From: Bacillota bacterium
GTDB lineage: Bacteria; Bacillota; Desulfotomaculia; Desulfotomaculales; Desulfallaceae
Reading direction: 5' to 3'
NCBI GenBank assembly: GCA_023439185.1
Contig: JAEXOR010000024.1
Location: 1-40,725 of the forward strand
DNA: 40,725 bases
The notes under the pieces were generated by a model. It saw only the letters and a list, made by a program, of their open reading frames with translations, had not been told where the DNA came from and searched no databases. The position numbers were made by a program, and so were the translations under genes. Below, in pieces: positions 40,656 to 40,725 of the stretch; positions within the stretch are counted from its first letter, which is position 1; every line of letters starts with the position of its first letter.

Positions 40656-40725
40656 CGTTGCAGCGTATAGGAAATATTGCGCTGTGTGGCGGCTGTCAGA
40701 ATCACGTGACCACCCGCTCTGCGGG

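Noticed and set aside
1..40725. CRISPR array, rRNA or tRNA genes, complete insertion sequence or prophage
   Set aside because: No regularly spaced repeats, no tRNA- or rRNA-like stretch and no transposase, integrase or phage gene were found.

Overview
The window looks like the chromosome of a Gram-positive anaerobe of the Clostridia, most likely a Desulfotomaculum/Pelotomaculum-like Peptococcaceae. The reasons are the strong AGGAGG ribosome binding sites, frequent TTG and GTG starts, fairly high GC, an S-layer-anchored (SLH) surface protein, ECF-type vitamin transporters and several cobalamin riboswitches. This placement is an inference from gene content; no rRNA gene is present.

Region 1 (about 60-10000) has three transcription units that share one promoter design. 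They encode a heterodimeric ABC exporter pair, an ECF importer (two S-like membrane proteins, EcfT and a double EcfA) and a MATE pump with a downstream O-methyltransferase-like protein. Each unit starts with a TTG codon. Each is preceded by an ungapped 58-bp block holding two TTYGGC repeats exactly 21 bp apart, the second exactly 28 bp before a -10 box. That is the geometry of an AraC-type activator. The ECF unit also has a near-perfect 7-1-7 Fur box. I infer an iron- or metallophore-related regulon.

Region 2 (10000-14240) holds a YibE/F membrane protein and a small unknown gene on the minus strand, then a MarR regulator with a P1B-type metal ATPase behind a promoter with three palindromic operators.

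Region 3 (14270-34960) is the most interesting part: a cobalamin regulon with three cobalamin riboswitches. Vertebrate intrinsic factor and transcobalamin consist of an alpha6/alpha6 barrel plus a small beta domain. Here a secreted barrel protein and a membrane-anchored DUF4430 (transcobalamin C-terminal-like) protein sit in one operon. That operon also encodes EcfT, a single-chain EcfA-EcfA-S-component fusion resembling CbrT, and the corrinoid remodelling enzyme CbiZ. The second riboswitch precedes the cobaltochelatase CbiK. The third precedes a small DUF2292/YezD-like gene and four exported proteins: Ig-DUF4430, a 1394-residue double beta-propeller/Ig protein, a propeller-Ig-barrel protein, and a double DUF4430 protein with three SLH repeats. 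I infer a cell-surface corrinoid-capture system that hands the ligand to an ECF importer. A second DUF2292-like gene follows the first riboswitch.

Region 4 (34960-40725) has a minus-strand large-subunit catalase, then a TRAP transporter operon (dctP, dctQ, dctM) behind a consensus sigma-54 promoter with a possible upstream enhancer site. No rRNA, tRNA, CRISPR array or intact mobile element was seen.
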